Shown here: positions 44,861 to 54,073 of the stretch, in pieces
Numbering within the stretch: position 1 is the first letter of the stretch
Layout of the letters: each line of letters begins with the position of its first letter
Source: Raineyella antarctica
Lineage (GTDB): Bacteria > Actinomycetota > Actinomycetes > Propionibacteriales > Propionibacteriaceae
Direction of reading: 5' to 3'
NCBI RefSeq assembly: GCF_900092135.1
Contig: NZ_FMYF01000011.1
Coordinates: 62,001-126,000, forward strand
Length of the DNA stretch: 64,000 nucleotides
The notes under the pieces: generated by a model
Told to the model about the DNA's origin: nothing
The model's database searches: none
Seen by the model: the letters and a program-made list of their open reading frames with translations, nothing else
Program-made: the position numbers and the translations under genes

Positions 44861-45612
44861 CCTTCCTCGTCCTGGGCGGCACCACCTGGTCCCGCGAGCT
44901 GGCCGTCCGGCTGCAGCTGGCAGGCATCCCTGTGGTCTGCGGCCTGTTGGGCTCCGACGACCCGCATCCGCTGCTGCCGGTCGAGGTCATCCGTGGCGGA
45001 TTCGGGGGAGTGGAGGGCCTGGCCGGTTTCCTGCAGTCCCGCGGGATCCGCGGCGTGGTCGACGCCAGCCATCCGTTCGCCACCGAGGCAGCGAACGAGG
45101 CGTCCGCTGCCAGTGCGGCGGCCGCGGTGCCGATCGTCCGGCTGGCGCCACCCACCTGGCTCGCCCAAGGTGGCTCCGCGCGCTGGCGCTGGGCGGAGGA
45201 CGACGAGCATGCCAAGGCCATCGTCGAGGCCCTCGGGGTGGTCCGGCCCTTCCTCAGCGTCGGGAGCGAGGCGCTGGCCGCCTACCTGGACTGGCGGGAT
45301 CGCTACGTGCTGGCCCGCGTCGCCCGGCTGCCCCGCTGGAAGGTCCCCTCCCGGTGGGAGGTGATCCGCTCCGGGGAGCCGCACGCGTACGCAGCGGAGT
45401 TCGCGCTGCTGTCGAGCCGGCGGATCGGCGTGATGGTGACCAGGGACACCGGTGGCCCCCTGGACGCTCCGAAGCTGCGCGTGGCCGAGGACCTGGGCAT
45501 CTTCGTGGTGATGATCGCCCGGCCCCCGATGGTGGCCGGGCTGCGGGTGCTGCAGGACGTCGATGATGCGTACGGCTGGGTGTCGCGACACTGGAGGCCG
45601 CAGGACCGCTGA
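44857..45612 (+). CDS. cobK: Precorrin-6A/cobalt-precorrin-6A reductase
   Basis: The 251-aa protein begins VTFLVLGGTTWSRELAVRLQ and has VVDASHPFATEAANEA, LAPPTWLAQG, VGSEALAAYL, FVVMIARPPM near the end, matching CobK/CbiJ. It reduces precorrin-6A with NADPH in corrin ring synthesis. Starts with GTG overlapping cobU (4 bp). The pair cobU-cobK is split from the rest of the pathway. Confidence 0.9.
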   Translation: MTFLVLGGTTWSRELAVRLQLAGIPVVCGLLGSDDPHPLLPVEVIRGGFGGVEGLAGFLQSRGIRGVVDASHPFATEAANEASAASAAAAVPIVRLAPPTWLAQGGSARWRWAEDDEHAKAIVEALGVVRPFLSVGSEALAAYLDWRDRYVLARVARLPRWKVPSRWEVIRSGEPHAYAAEFALLSSRRIGVMVTRDTGGPLDAPKLRVAEDLGIFVVMIARPPMVAGLRVLQDVDDAYGWVSRHWRPQDR

Positions 45613-45695
45613 GACGTCGATCACCGGCCCACCGGCTGCCGCGGGACATCGGCGTCGGGCAGCCGGTTGCCCCCCGCCGAGCCTACTTTGGAGGT

Positions 45696-47642
45696 ATGGC
45701 AACGTCGCTCGGCCGGATTCCTGTCCACGTCCACCTGCGCCTCCTGAGCCGCTTGGCGGCCGCCCTGCTGCTCGTCGCCGGGCCGCTGCTGGTCTCGCCC
45801 CTGTTGGCTGGAGCACCCGCGCACGCCGCGGACACCGATCCCATCCGGCGGATGGACGTTACCGCGGTCGCCGACCGCCAGGGCGGCACCCTGCACGTCA
45901 CCCAGGACTTCGACATGGAGTTCACCGGTGGCGGCGACCACGGGCCCTTCGTCTACCTGGTCACCCGGCAGGCCATCGCCGGGGACGACTCGCGCTGGCG
46001 GGTGCTGGAGGTCAGCAACCCCAAGGTCACCAGCCCCACCGGCGCGCCCGCCAAGGTCACGGTCGAGAAGGCCGCCTCGACCTACGGGGTCCGGATCGGA
46101 GACCCGAACCGGACGGTCAAGGGCACCCAGCGCTACGTGCTCACGTACGACCTGTCCGGCGTGGTCAACCCGAACGCCACCGGCGGCGCCGGTGACGAGG
46201 TCAACTGGAACGTCATCGGCACCGGCTGGGAGGTCCCGATGCAGGACGTCACCGTCACCATCGAGGGCCCCGCAGCCGTGACCGGCACCGCCTGCTACGC
46301 CGGTGACCCCCAGAGTGGCGCACCCTGCACCGCGACAGCCAGCGAGGGCAACCGCGCCGTCTTCAGCCAGGCCGGCCTCGGGGCCGGGCAGGGCCTGACG
46401 GTGGTCGGCCAGTGGCCGGTCGGTACCTTCGTCGGCGCCGAGCCGGTCTACGTCGCGCGGCACACCGCCGGTGACTACCTGCGGCCCACCGCCGGGGCGT
46501 TCGGGGTCGGCCTGGGCAGCCTGGCGGTGCTCGGCGCCCTCGCGCTGCTCGCCTTCCGCCGGTTCGGCCGGGACCAGGCGTACGTCGGCCTGACCCCTGG
46601 CCTGATGCCCGCACCCGGCCAGCAGACGTCGATCGGACCGCGTCGCAGGACCCCCGTGGCCGTACGCTTCACCCCGCCCGAGGGCGTCACCGCCGGCGAG
46701 ATCGGCGTGCTGGTCGACGGCCGGGCCGGCACCAACGACGTCGTCGCCGGCATCGTCGACCTGGCGGTCCGCGGCTACCTGCGGATCGACGAGACGGCGC
46801 CTCCGCTGAGTGAGGACGACAACACCCTGAAGAAGGCGCTCGCAGGCATGAAGGGCTCAGCCGGGACCTACACCGACTGGCGCCTGGTCCGCCTCCAGGC
46901 GGATCGTACGGTGCTGCCCCGGCACCTGCAGGTGCTGGACGAGAAGCTGTTCAGGAAGAAGCCCGACCCGCTGCTGCGCGACGACCTGCAGCAGGCGATC
47001 GCCGGCATCATGATGTCCAGCAAGTCGGCGCTGCTCAAGGACATGGTGGCCCGCGGCTGGTACCGGCGGAACCCGGCCGTCCAGCAGGGTATCTGGCTCC
47101 TGGCGGGCGTCGGCCTGATCGCCCTCGGCGTCCTGCTCGGCATCGCGCTCGGCCTGGGCCTGGGCTGGGGGCTGGCCGGCATCGGCCCGATCGTGGCCGG
47201 TATCGCCGTGTTCGTCGCTGCCTTCTTCGTCTCCTCCCGGACCGCTGAGGGCAGTGCCGTGCTCGCCCAGGCCGAGGGCTTCAAGGAGTACCTGCTGACC
47301 GCCGAGGCCGACCAGATCAGGGTCGAGGAGGACCAGGACGTCTTCTCGCGCTACCTGCCCTGGGCCATCGCCTTCGGGGCGGAGTCCCACTGGGTCGGCG
47401 TGTTCCGCGAGATTGCCGCGTCCGGGCGGCCGGTGCCCGAGCCGTACTGGTACCACAGCTGGGCGGGCGTCTCGGTCTTCGCCGGCGACAACGCCTTCTT
47501 CGGCGCGCAGGGATCGTTCATGGACGCCGCCTCCCACAGCGGGGTCTGGGCCGCCGGCTCCGGAGGCGCCGGCGGGCTGTCCGGGATGAGCGGGGGCAGC
47601 GTCGGCGGTGGCGTCGGCGGTGGGGGCGGCGGCAGCTGGTGA
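45696..47642 (+). CDS. DUF2207 domain membrane protein
   Basis: This 648-aa protein has a signal peptide (cleavage near GAPAHA-AD, residue 45), an extracytoplasmic DUF2207 domain (VTQDFDMEFTGGGDHGPFVY, VLTYDLSGVVN, VNWNVIGTGWEVPMQDV), one helix around residue 270, a cytoplasmic Arg-rich stretch and a winged-helix-like region (VAGIVDLAVRGYLRI). Two more helices near residues 465-510 and a Gly/Ser-rich C-terminus (GGGVGGGGGGSW) complete the family architecture. It is predicted membrane-anchored; function unknown. It stands in no operon. Confidence 0.88.
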   Translation: MATSLGRIPVHVHLRLLSRLAAALLLVAGPLLVSPLLAGAPAHAADTDPIRRMDVTAVADRQGGTLHVTQDFDMEFTGGGDHGPFVYLVTRQAIAGDDSRWRVLEVSNPKVTSPTGAPAKVTVEKAASTYGVRIGDPNRTVKGTQRYVLTYDLSGVVNPNATGGAGDEVNWNVIGTGWEVPMQDVTVTIEGPAAVTGTACYAGDPQSGAPCTATASEGNRAVFSQAGLGAGQGLTVVGQWPVGTFVGAEPVYVARHTAGDYLRPTAGAFGVGLGSLAVLGALALLAFRRFGRDQAYVGLTPGLMPAPGQQTSIGPRRRTPVAVRFTPPEGVTAGEIGVLVDGRAGTNDVVAGIVDLAVRGYLRIDETAPPLSEDDNTLKKALAGMKGSAGTYTDWRLVRLQADRTVLPRHLQVLDEKLFRKKPDPLLRDDLQQAIAGIMMSSKSALLKDMVARGWYRRNPAVQQGIWLLAGVGLIALGVLLGIALGLGLGWGLAGIGPIVAGIAVFVAAFFVSSRTAEGSAVLAQAEGFKEYLLTAEADQIRVEEDQDVFSRYLPWAIAFGAESHWVGVFREIAASGRPVPEPYWYHSWAGVSVFAGDNAFFGAQGSFMDAASHSGVWAAGSGGAGGLSGMSGGSVGGGVGGGGGGSW

Positions 47643-47729
47643 GGCGCCACAGGTGAGGCCCGTGGGGCTGCTGCGGCACGGGCCCGCGTGGCTCTGCCGG
47701 GATGGCCCGGCGACTCCTACGATGAGGGC

Positions 47730-47972
47730 ATGTCCATCTACCGCGAGGCTGCCCAACTGCTCGAGCGTGACCTGCGCGGGCTGGTCGCCGAGTCCGACAT
47801 CGACTCGGCCCGGGCCCGGGGCGACCAGTTGCTGCTGGTCCAGACCTACCTGAGGCAGGCCCGCGACAAGGGCTTCCCGATCCGTTCCGACACCGCCGCG
47901 GCCCTTCGCGACATCACCCCGCCCAAGGGGAACCTCGACGCCGCCGCGCTGGAGGGCCTCGAGCTCAACTGA
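47730..47972 (+). CDS. 80-aa hypothetical protein
   Basis: The protein begins MSIYREAAQLLERDLRGLVA, is entirely helical and charged with no membrane segment, and ends GNLDAAALEGLELN. GAGG lies a few bases before the ATG. Length, codon usage and spacing support a real gene, but no family is recognised. It lies 88 bp downstream of the DUF2207 gene and converges on the NhaD-type antiporter. Confidence 0.6.
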   Translation: MSIYREAAQLLERDLRGLVAESDIDSARARGDQLLLVQTYLRQARDKGFPIRSDTAAALRDITPPKGNLDAAALEGLELN

Positions 47973-47997
47973 GCAGGGGGCGTCCTGGCGCTCGGGC

Positions 47998-49419
47998 TCA
48001 GTCGGTCCGGCCGACGCCCACACCGGCCGGGATCCGCGCCGCACCCTTGGTGCCGCGGATGTTGGCGACCGCCTGGAGCACGACCAGCGCGGTGACCACC
48101 AGGCCAAGGACGTTGGCCCACAGCGGCTGGGCGATGAACAGGCACACCATCGCGACCAGCACCGGGACCAGGTACCGGAAGGTCCACACGATGTAGCCGC
48201 CGAACGAGGGCATGCCCACCCCGGCGCTCTCGGCCACCGACTTCACCATGAAGTTCGGGCCGTTGCCGATGTAGGTGATGGCACCACAGGTCACCGCGCC
48301 GAGGCTGATCGACAGCAGGTAGATCTCGGGTACCCCGGCCACCAGGGTCTCGCCCGGCAGCTTGGAGGCCATCTCGAAGAAGGTGGCGTACGTCGGGGCG
48401 TTGTCCAGCACCGAGGAGAGGCCGCCGGTGAAGATGAACAGGGTGATCTCGTTGAGCGGCAGCTTCGGGGCGATGTCGCCCAGGTAGTGCAGCGCCGGGA
48501 TCATGGTCAGGAAGATGCCGACGAAGAGGGCGGCGACCTCCCCGATCGGGCCCCAGGTGAACTTGTTGTCGTCGTAGCGGACCGTCCGGCTGCCCAGGAA
48601 GTACGACGCGCCGGCAGCGCCACCCATCAACAGCTCACGCCAGGGGACGTACGCCGTCCAGGCGGCATGGCCCTCCTCGATCGCGTGCAGGTCGAGGGAG
48701 GGGACGAGGGCGACGCCCAGGATGATCACCGCGAACCAGACCAGGTTGCGCCGGCCGCGGAAGCGCAGCGGCTCGATGTTCGTGTCGTCGTACACCAGGT
48801 CGGCCAGGCCCTCGGCCCGGTAGGCGCGACGATCGAGGGCGAAGTAGGTGAGCAGCAGCATCCCGTTGATGAAGGCCCACTCCGGCAGCATCGTGAACGT
48901 CCAGGTGAACGGCACCCCGCGCAGGAAGCCCAGGAACAGCGGCGGGTCGCCCAGCGGCGTCAGCAGGCCGCCGTTGTTGGCGACGACCAGGATCGTGAAG
49001 ACGACCGTGTGCACCCGGAGCTTGCGCTCCTGGTTGATGTTGAGCAGCGGGCGGATCAGCAGCATCGCGGCGCCGGTGGTGCCGATGAACGAGGCCAGCA
49101 CGCCGCCGATCGCCAGGGCGACCGTGTTGTTGCGCGGGGTGGCCCGGATGTCACCGGTCATGAAGAAGCCGCCGGCCACCACGAACAGCGCGAACAGCAG
49201 CGCGATGAACTGGACGTACTCGACCACGGTGTGGAAGACCACGGTGGGCCCCAGCAGGAACCACATCCAGATCGCCACCGGCAGGCCGAGGACCAGGGAC
49301 AGGCCCAGCTGGAACCGTACGTTCTCCCAGAGGTGCTGGGTCTGCGGGGCCAGGGGCATGACCGCGATGCTCGCGAGCATGATGACGAAGGGGATCAGGC
49401 CCCACCAGGGAACAAGCAT
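47998..49419 (-). CDS. NhaD-type sodium:proton antiporter
   Basis: The 473-aa membrane protein (about 13 helices) has FIGTTGAAMLLIRPLLNIN, VFTILVVANNGGLLTPLGDPPLFLG with the Asn-Asn-Gly-Gly and Gly-Asp-Pro-Pro transport motifs, and FTGGLSSVLDNAPTYATF, GAITYIGNGPNFMVKSVAE toward the end. These are hallmarks of NhaD/arsenite-type ion transporters. It exchanges Na+ or Li+ for H+. It is the third cation antiporter in the window. Start at 49419 is preceded by GGAGGCCGCGGC. Confidence 0.88.
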   Translation of the reverse strand: MLVPWWGLIPFVIMLASIAVMPLAPQTQHLWENVRFQLGLSLVLGLPVAIWMWFLLGPTVVFHTVVEYVQFIALLFALFVVAGGFFMTGDIRATPRNNTVALAIGGVLASFIGTTGAAMLLIRPLLNINQERKLRVHTVVFTILVVANNGGLLTPLGDPPLFLGFLRGVPFTWTFTMLPEWAFINGMLLLTYFALDRRAYRAEGLADLVYDDTNIEPLRFRGRRNLVWFAVIILGVALVPSLDLHAIEEGHAAWTAYVPWRELLMGGAAGASYFLGSRTVRYDDNKFTWGPIGEVAALFVGIFLTMIPALHYLGDIAPKLPLNEITLFIFTGGLSSVLDNAPTYATFFEMASKLPGETLVAGVPEIYLLSISLGAVTCGAITYIGNGPNFMVKSVAESAGVGMPSFGGYIVWTFRYLVPVLVAMVCLFIAQPLWANVLGLVVTALVVLQAVANIRGTKGAARIPAGVGVGRTD

Positions 49420-49515
49420 GCCGCGGCCTCCATTGCAGACGGATGTAGTGCGAAACGCTACTGGCGGCTCCGATGGTTCACGGTAGCGCTTGCCGGAAGT
49501 TGGCTGCCGGCTGAG

Positions 49516-50214
49516 TCAGGCCTGAAGGCCGCTGATCGTCGCCATCAGGGCGGCCTGGACGTCCTCCACGCTGCGCCCCGGATGGAACGTCGCCCGGTCC
49601 AGGGCGGAGAAGACCAGGGCGCCGACCACCGCGACGGCGATCATCTCGAATTGGGCGGCGTCGGGCGTGGCGGTGGTCCGTCCCGCCGTGGCCCGCTCCG
49701 CGTGCACCTCCGCGATCACCGTGGCGACCGGCGCGACCAGGGTGGCCCGCGCCGCGGGCAGCTGGTCGCTCCAGGGCCGTTCGGCCCGGAACAGTTCGGT
49801 GAACAGCACCTGGCAGGTGGCCGGGTCGGCGTCGAAGGCGCGCAGCATGGCCAGGATCGTGGCGTTCAGTGCCTCCCAGCCGGCGTACGGTGTACGCGCC
49901 TGGTCGGCCACCGCGGAGATCCTCGCCGCCGCCTGCTGGACCACCGCGAGGCCGAGGGCCTGTTTGGAGCCGAAGTTGTAGAACACCGTGCCCTTGCTGA
50001 CCCCGGCACGATCGGCGACGTCGTCCATCGAGGTGGCGCTGTAGCCGCGTTCGGCGAACAGCTCCAGTGCGGCGTCCAGCAGCCGCTCGCGCGTCGCCAG
50101 CCGGCGGGCCGTACGCCCGTCGCCGGTCGGCGCGGTACCGCCCACAGCGCCGGTCTCCACAGCGCCGGTCTCCGCGGCGCCGGTCTCCGCGGCACTGCCC
50201 GGACTAGTGGTCAT
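49516..50214 (-). CDS. TetR-family repressor
   Basis: This 232-aa regulator has a low-complexity N-terminus with repeated AAETGA/VETGAVG, then the TetR helix-turn-helix: TRERLLDAALELFAERGYSA, TSMDDVADRAGVSKGTVFYN, FGSKQALGLAVV. The C-domain is helical with no known ligand motif. The start overlaps the YhgE stop (TGATG), making it the last gene of an ATPase-YhgE-tetR operon. A perfect palindrome before the first gene (53274-53285) is the expected operator. The repeated N-terminus comes from tandem DNA repeats around 50150-50200. Confidence 0.92.
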   Translation of the reverse strand: MTTSPGSAAETGAAETGAVETGAVGGTAPTGDGRTARRLATRERLLDAALELFAERGYSATSMDDVADRAGVSKGTVFYNFGSKQALGLAVVQQAAARISAVADQARTPYAGWEALNATILAMLRAFDADPATCQVLFTELFRAERPWSDQLPAARATLVAPVATVIAEVHAERATAGRTTATPDAAQFEMIAVAVVGALVFSALDRATFHPGRSVEDVQAALMATISGLQA

Positions 50215-52529
50215 CAGACGGTCACCGCGGGGTGGAGGCGCTGCATCGTCCAGACCCGGCGACGCATGGCACCCCAGGTGCTGACGAGCAGGCTGAGTGC
50301 GATCACCCCGCCAAGGTAGGCCACCGCGAGGTGCACCTGGGGACCGAGGTCCCCGGTGATCGTGCCGCGTAGCCCGTTCACCACGTGTGTCATCGGCAGC
50401 CAGGGATGGATCGCCCGGAAGAAGGCGGGGCTGGTGTCGGCCGGGTAGGTGCCACCAGCAGAGGTGAGCTGGAGCATCAGCAGGATCAGGACCAGCACCC
50501 GGCCGACGGCCGGGCCGACGAGGATGTTGATCGTCTGCTGCAGCGTCAGGAAGGCCAGCGCGACCAGCAGGGTGAACCCGACCGTCGCCAGCGGGTGGGC
50601 CAGGTGCAGGCCGAGCGCGCCGACCAGCACGGCCAGGAGCAGGCCGACCTGCACCACGGCGACGACGGCGCCGGGCAGCCAGCTGGACAGTACGACTCGC
50701 AGTGCGGGGGCGGGCGCGGCAAGCGAGCGGTCGGAGACCGGGCGCAGCAGCATCCAGGTGATCAGGACGCCCACGTACAGGGCCAGGCCCATGAAGTAGG
50801 GCGCGAACCCCTCGCCGTTCGACTCGGCCTGGTGCACCCAGGCGGAGTCCAGCGACACCGGGGCGCTGATCACGTCGGCGTTGGCCTGCTGGGCCCCGCT
50901 GTCGAGGGCGGGGATCCGGCCGACCGCGTCGACGAGGCCGGAGGCCAGGGCGTGCGTTCCGTCGGCGAGGGTGCCCAACCCGTCGCGCAGGGTGGTCGCA
51001 CCGGTGTGCGCGGTGTGCGTCCCGTCGGCCAGCGCGTGGGCGCCGCCGGCGAGGGTGTCGAGCCCGGTAGCCAGGTCCGTGGCGCCGGAGTCCGCGGCGA
51101 CCGCTCCGTCGTGCAGGTCGGTGGCTCCCGTGGCCAGGGTGCCCGCGCCGTCGGCGAGCGTGCGCGATCCGTCGGCGAGCCGCTGGGAGCCATCGACCAG
51201 TTTCCCGGTGCCCGCGGACAGCGCCGTGGCGCCGGTCGAGAGTTTCGCGGTGCCGGCGGCCAGGTCCTGGGCGCCCTTGTCGGCGGCGGTGATCCCGCCG
51301 ACCAAGGCGTCCGCGGAGGTGGCGAGTGCGGCGTTGCCGTCGGCGACCTGCTGGGCTCCGGCGGCGAGGGTCCGGACCTGCTGGTCCAGGGCCGTCGTCC
51401 GGCCGTCCAGCTGGTCGAGTGCGGCGTACGCCTGCTGGACCCGGGGGTCGTCGGAGGGGATCGTGGACAGGGCTGCGCGCAGCTCTGTCGAGGCGGTGCC
51501 GACCTTGGTGGCAGTGGTCGAGACGCTGTCGGCGAGCTGCCGATTGCCGGCGGCGACCTTGGCCGAGCCGTCCGCGAGCTGCTGTGTCGCGGCGGGAAGG
51601 GTCGAGGTCCGGGAGGCGAGGGTGTCCAGGCCGGTGGCCAGCTGGTGGGCGCCCCGGTCCACCTGGCCCGCGCCGGTGGCGAGGGAGCCGGCGCCGGAGT
51701 CGAGGGTCTTCGCGCCGGTGTGCAGCGTGTCGGCGCCGGTCGCCAGGGAGCCGGCCCCGGTCTGCAGGCGGGTGGCGCCGTCGGCCAGCCGGCCCGCTCC
51801 ATCGACCAGTTGTCCGGTGCCTGCGGCCAATTGGTGGGCGCCGGTGGCCGCGCTGTCGGTGCCGGTCGCGAGGCGGGCCGCCCCGTCGTCCAGGCCGGCC
51901 AGCCCGTCGGTGAGCGCGGTGGATCCGTCCCGGGCGCTGTCGGCGCCGGTGCCGAGCTTCGTCGCCCCGTCGGAGGCCGTGACCAGGCCCGCTCGGATGT
52001 CGGAGGTGCCGACCAGCAGCTTGTCGACCATCTCGGCACCGAGGGAGTCCGAGGCGGCGGTGCGCACCTCGCGCATCACCGAGGACACGACCGTACGGGC
52101 GGTGAAGCCGTTGGCGTCGTTGTAGTCGACCTGGAGCGGGGCCGTGACCGGGTCGGTGGTGCCCGCAGTTGTGACGGCACGGGAGAAGCCGGCCGGGATG
52201 GTGAGGACGGCGTAGTAGTTCCCGTTCACCAGGCCCTCGTGGGCGGTCTGCGCATCGGTGGTGTGCCACTGCAGCGTGCCCTTGTCGACCAGTCGGTCGG
52301 CCAGCTGCCGGCCGGCCTGCACAGCGGTGCCGCCAGTCGCGGCGCCGGTGTCCTGGTCGACAATGGCGACCGGGACCCGGTCCAGGTGCCCGGTCGGGTC
52401 CCAGAACGCCCACAGGTACAGAGCGCCGTACAGCAGTGGGATCAGGCAGGCCGTGACGATGGCCAGCCGCTGCATGCGGCTGCGGGAGAAGCGGCGCAGT
52501 TCGGTGCCGATGCGCAGGTAGCGGAGCAT
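50214..52529 (-). CDS. YhgE/Pip-family membrane protein
   Basis: This 771-aa protein has one N-terminal helix (LAIVTACLIPLLYGALYLWA), an extracytoplasmic N-domain (VPVAIVDQDTGAATGGTAVQAGRQL), then about 380 residues of seven-residue repeats (LATGADTLHTGAKTLDSGAG type, LxxGxxx), and five to six C-terminal helices with the ABC-2-like PWLPMTHVVNGLRG. YhgE/Pip proteins make large surface or transport complexes; they resemble ABC-2 permeases and ESX-associated factors. Its ATPase partner is encoded directly upstream (ends 52530, adjacent). The substrate is unknown. Confidence 0.9.
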   Translation of the reverse strand: MLRYLRIGTELRRFSRSRMQRLAIVTACLIPLLYGALYLWAFWDPTGHLDRVPVAIVDQDTGAATGGTAVQAGRQLADRLVDKGTLQWHTTDAQTAHEGLVNGNYYAVLTIPAGFSRAVTTAGTTDPVTAPLQVDYNDANGFTARTVVSSVMREVRTAASDSLGAEMVDKLLVGTSDIRAGLVTASDGATKLGTGADSARDGSTALTDGLAGLDDGAARLATGTDSAATGAHQLAAGTGQLVDGAGRLADGATRLQTGAGSLATGADTLHTGAKTLDSGAGSLATGAGQVDRGAHQLATGLDTLASRTSTLPAATQQLADGSAKVAAGNRQLADSVSTTATKVGTASTELRAALSTIPSDDPRVQQAYAALDQLDGRTTALDQQVRTLAAGAQQVADGNAALATSADALVGGITAADKGAQDLAAGTAKLSTGATALSAGTGKLVDGSQRLADGSRTLADGAGTLATGATDLHDGAVAADSGATDLATGLDTLAGGAHALADGTHTAHTGATTLRDGLGTLADGTHALASGLVDAVGRIPALDSGAQQANADVISAPVSLDSAWVHQAESNGEGFAPYFMGLALYVGVLITWMLLRPVSDRSLAAPAPALRVVLSSWLPGAVVAVVQVGLLLAVLVGALGLHLAHPLATVGFTLLVALAFLTLQQTINILVGPAVGRVLVLILLMLQLTSAGGTYPADTSPAFFRAIHPWLPMTHVVNGLRGTITGDLGPQVHLAVAYLGGVIALSLLVSTWGAMRRRVWTMQRLHPAVTV

Positions 52530-53264
52530 TCAGAGGACCTCGATGGGTGTGGCGGGCGGAAGCGGGGTGTCGGCAGAGCGAGCGGGGACGGACAGCGGGC
52601 CGTGCGGGTCGATCGCCTCGACCTCGGGCGGCACCAGCTCGCGGGCCGCCGCGGAGGCGACGACGGTCAGGTCCGGCGAGGTGAGCCGCTGCAGGGCGCG
52701 CCAGGTGACCAGTTGGTCGGCCGGGTGGTGCAACGCGTCGATGTCGTCGACCACCAGCAGGTGCGGGCGGCCGAGGAGGGCGAGGGAGATCGCCAGCAGG
52801 GTCCGGTCCAGGGCTTCCAGTCGCCAGATCTGCTCGTCCGGTGCCGGTGGCGTACGGTCCGCGAAGACCTGCTCCAGCGGACCCTGTACCGACCGGTCGC
52901 CCCACCCCGGGATGCGGCGCCACAGCGGGACGAGCAGTCCGGCGCGCTCGCGGAACAGCTCGCGGGGGGTGAGCCCGTCGTCCGGGGCGTCGATGTCGGC
53001 GAAGTTGGCCAGCGCGCTGTGGCCCTGCACGTACGCGGTCGAGCGAGGCAGGGGGCGGTCGAGGACGGTCAGCGTACCGGCGGTGAAGCGCATCCGGCCG
53101 GCGAGCGTGAGCAGCAGGCTGGTCCGGCCGCCGCCCTCGGGCGACACCAGGCCGATCAGCCGGCCGGCCGGCACGTCCAGGTCGATGGGGCCGTAGACGG
53201 GACCACGGGAGGAGGCCAGCTGCAGCTCGCGGGCGCGGATCACGCACGGTTCATTCGTCACCAT
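52530..53264 (-). CDS. ABC-type ATPase with degenerate Walker A, partner of YhgE
   Basis: The 244-aa protein has an ABC ATPase shape: LVSPEGGGRTSLLLTLAGRM, where the P-loop Lys is Arg (GGGRTS), then HLLVVDDIDALH as Walker B. There is no LSGGQ signature (EALDRTLLAISLALLGRP occupies its place). It may not hydrolyse ATP classically. It is immediately adjacent to the YhgE gene. The start at 53264 is 10 bp from a TetR-type palindrome. Relatives with the same Arg are common in actinobacterial YhgE operons, to my recollection. Confidence 0.75.
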   Translation of the reverse strand: MVTNEPCVIRARELQLASSRGPVYGPIDLDVPAGRLIGLVSPEGGGRTSLLLTLAGRMRFTAGTLTVLDRPLPRSTAYVQGHSALANFADIDAPDDGLTPRELFRERAGLLVPLWRRIPGWGDRSVQGPLEQVFADRTPPAPDEQIWRLEALDRTLLAISLALLGRPHLLVVDDIDALHHPADQLVTWRALQRLTSPDLTVVASAAARELVPPEVEAIDPHGPLSVPARSADTPLPPATPIEVL

Positions 53265-53273
53265 CTCTTTATA

Positions 53274-53285
53274 CTGACCGGTCAG
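53274..53285. promoter_or_regulatory. TetR operator, perfect 12-bp palindrome
   Basis: CTGACCGGTCAG is a perfect palindrome, 10 bp upstream of the first gene of the ATPase-YhgE-tetR operon and 46 bp from the divergent GAP-family gene. TetR proteins of the AcrR subgroup bind similar TGACCGGTCA cores. It probably represses both sides. It is embedded in an AT-rich patch. Confidence 0.7.
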
Positions 53286-53330
53286 ATTAAAAACAAATGG
53301 AGGGTGGGTCCATGTCGTAGGCTGGCATCC

Positions 53331-54011
53331 GTGAACGCATTCGCCAGCCTGGTGGTGTGGTTGGCGCCCCTGACCGTCCTCGCGATGATCAGCCCCGTGG
53401 TCTTCCTCAACGCCTCCACCGTTGCCGCCAACCGAGGTCCCAGTTACCGCTGGCGCTTCCTGGCCGGCAACGCCGTGGTCCTGGCCGTGCTCGGCGCCCT
53501 GGCGATGGGACTGCTCGGCGTCGCGGCCGAACAGGCAGCCCTGCGCGAGCTGTCCTCCCGCTGGGTCGACGGGGCGCTCGGTGCCCTGCTGGGCGTCCTG
53601 GCGGCGAGCCTGCTGCGGGGACTGCTGCGCGACCGGGCCCGGCGAAAGGCCCACCAGGTCGCCGGCACGACCGACGTGCACACGCCGGCCTCCCTGCCGC
53701 GGAGCCTGGGTGGGTGGGGCGCGCTCGGCATGGTCACCAACCTGACCACGGTCTCGCTGTACGTGGCCATGGCGCAGCGGATCGGCGTCGCGGAGCTGCC
53801 GCTGGCCGTACGGATCGTGGTCCTGCTCGTCGTCACCACCCTGGTGCTGGTGCCGGCATGGGTGCCGATGGTCCTGGCTGCGGCGCTGCCAGGACGTACG
53901 CCGATGACCCCCGCCACCCTGCGACGGGTGTCATCGTGGACCCGTGGCTTCGCCTTCCTGGCCAGCTCGTTCGGTGCGATCTACCTGGTCATCCACGCCG
54001 TTCTGGCCTGA
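53331..54011 (+). CDS. GAP (peptidoglycolipid addressing)-family membrane protein
   Basis: The 226-aa protein has six helices: WLAPLTVLAMISPVVFLNAS, WRFLAGNAVVLAVLGALAMG, a GALLGVLAASLLRGLL helix, LGMVTNLTTVSLYVAMAQRIG, and two C-terminal segments. The pattern matches GAP/Sap proteins of actinobacteria, which move glycolipids or small molecules in the envelope. GTG start at 53331. It shares the palindromic operator with the divergent TetR operon. Confidence 0.78.
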   Translation: MNAFASLVVWLAPLTVLAMISPVVFLNASTVAANRGPSYRWRFLAGNAVVLAVLGALAMGLLGVAAEQAALRELSSRWVDGALGALLGVLAASLLRGLLRDRARRKAHQVAGTTDVHTPASLPRSLGGWGALGMVTNLTTVSLYVAMAQRIGVAELPLAVRIVVLLVVTTLVLVPAWVPMVLAAALPGRTPMTPATLRRVSSWTRGFAFLASSFGAIYLVIHAVLA

Positions 54012-54073
54012 GAGCTTGGGGCGCCTGAAAGCTCGGGCGGGCTGAAGGCCGGGGTGACCCGGACCGCCAGCCC

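Noticed and set aside
44857-45816. Long Gly/Pro/Arg-rich ORFs on the reverse strand of cobU-cobK
   Set aside because: Typical antisense open frames of high-GC coding DNA with no domain features; the same applies to many other long overlapping frames in the window.
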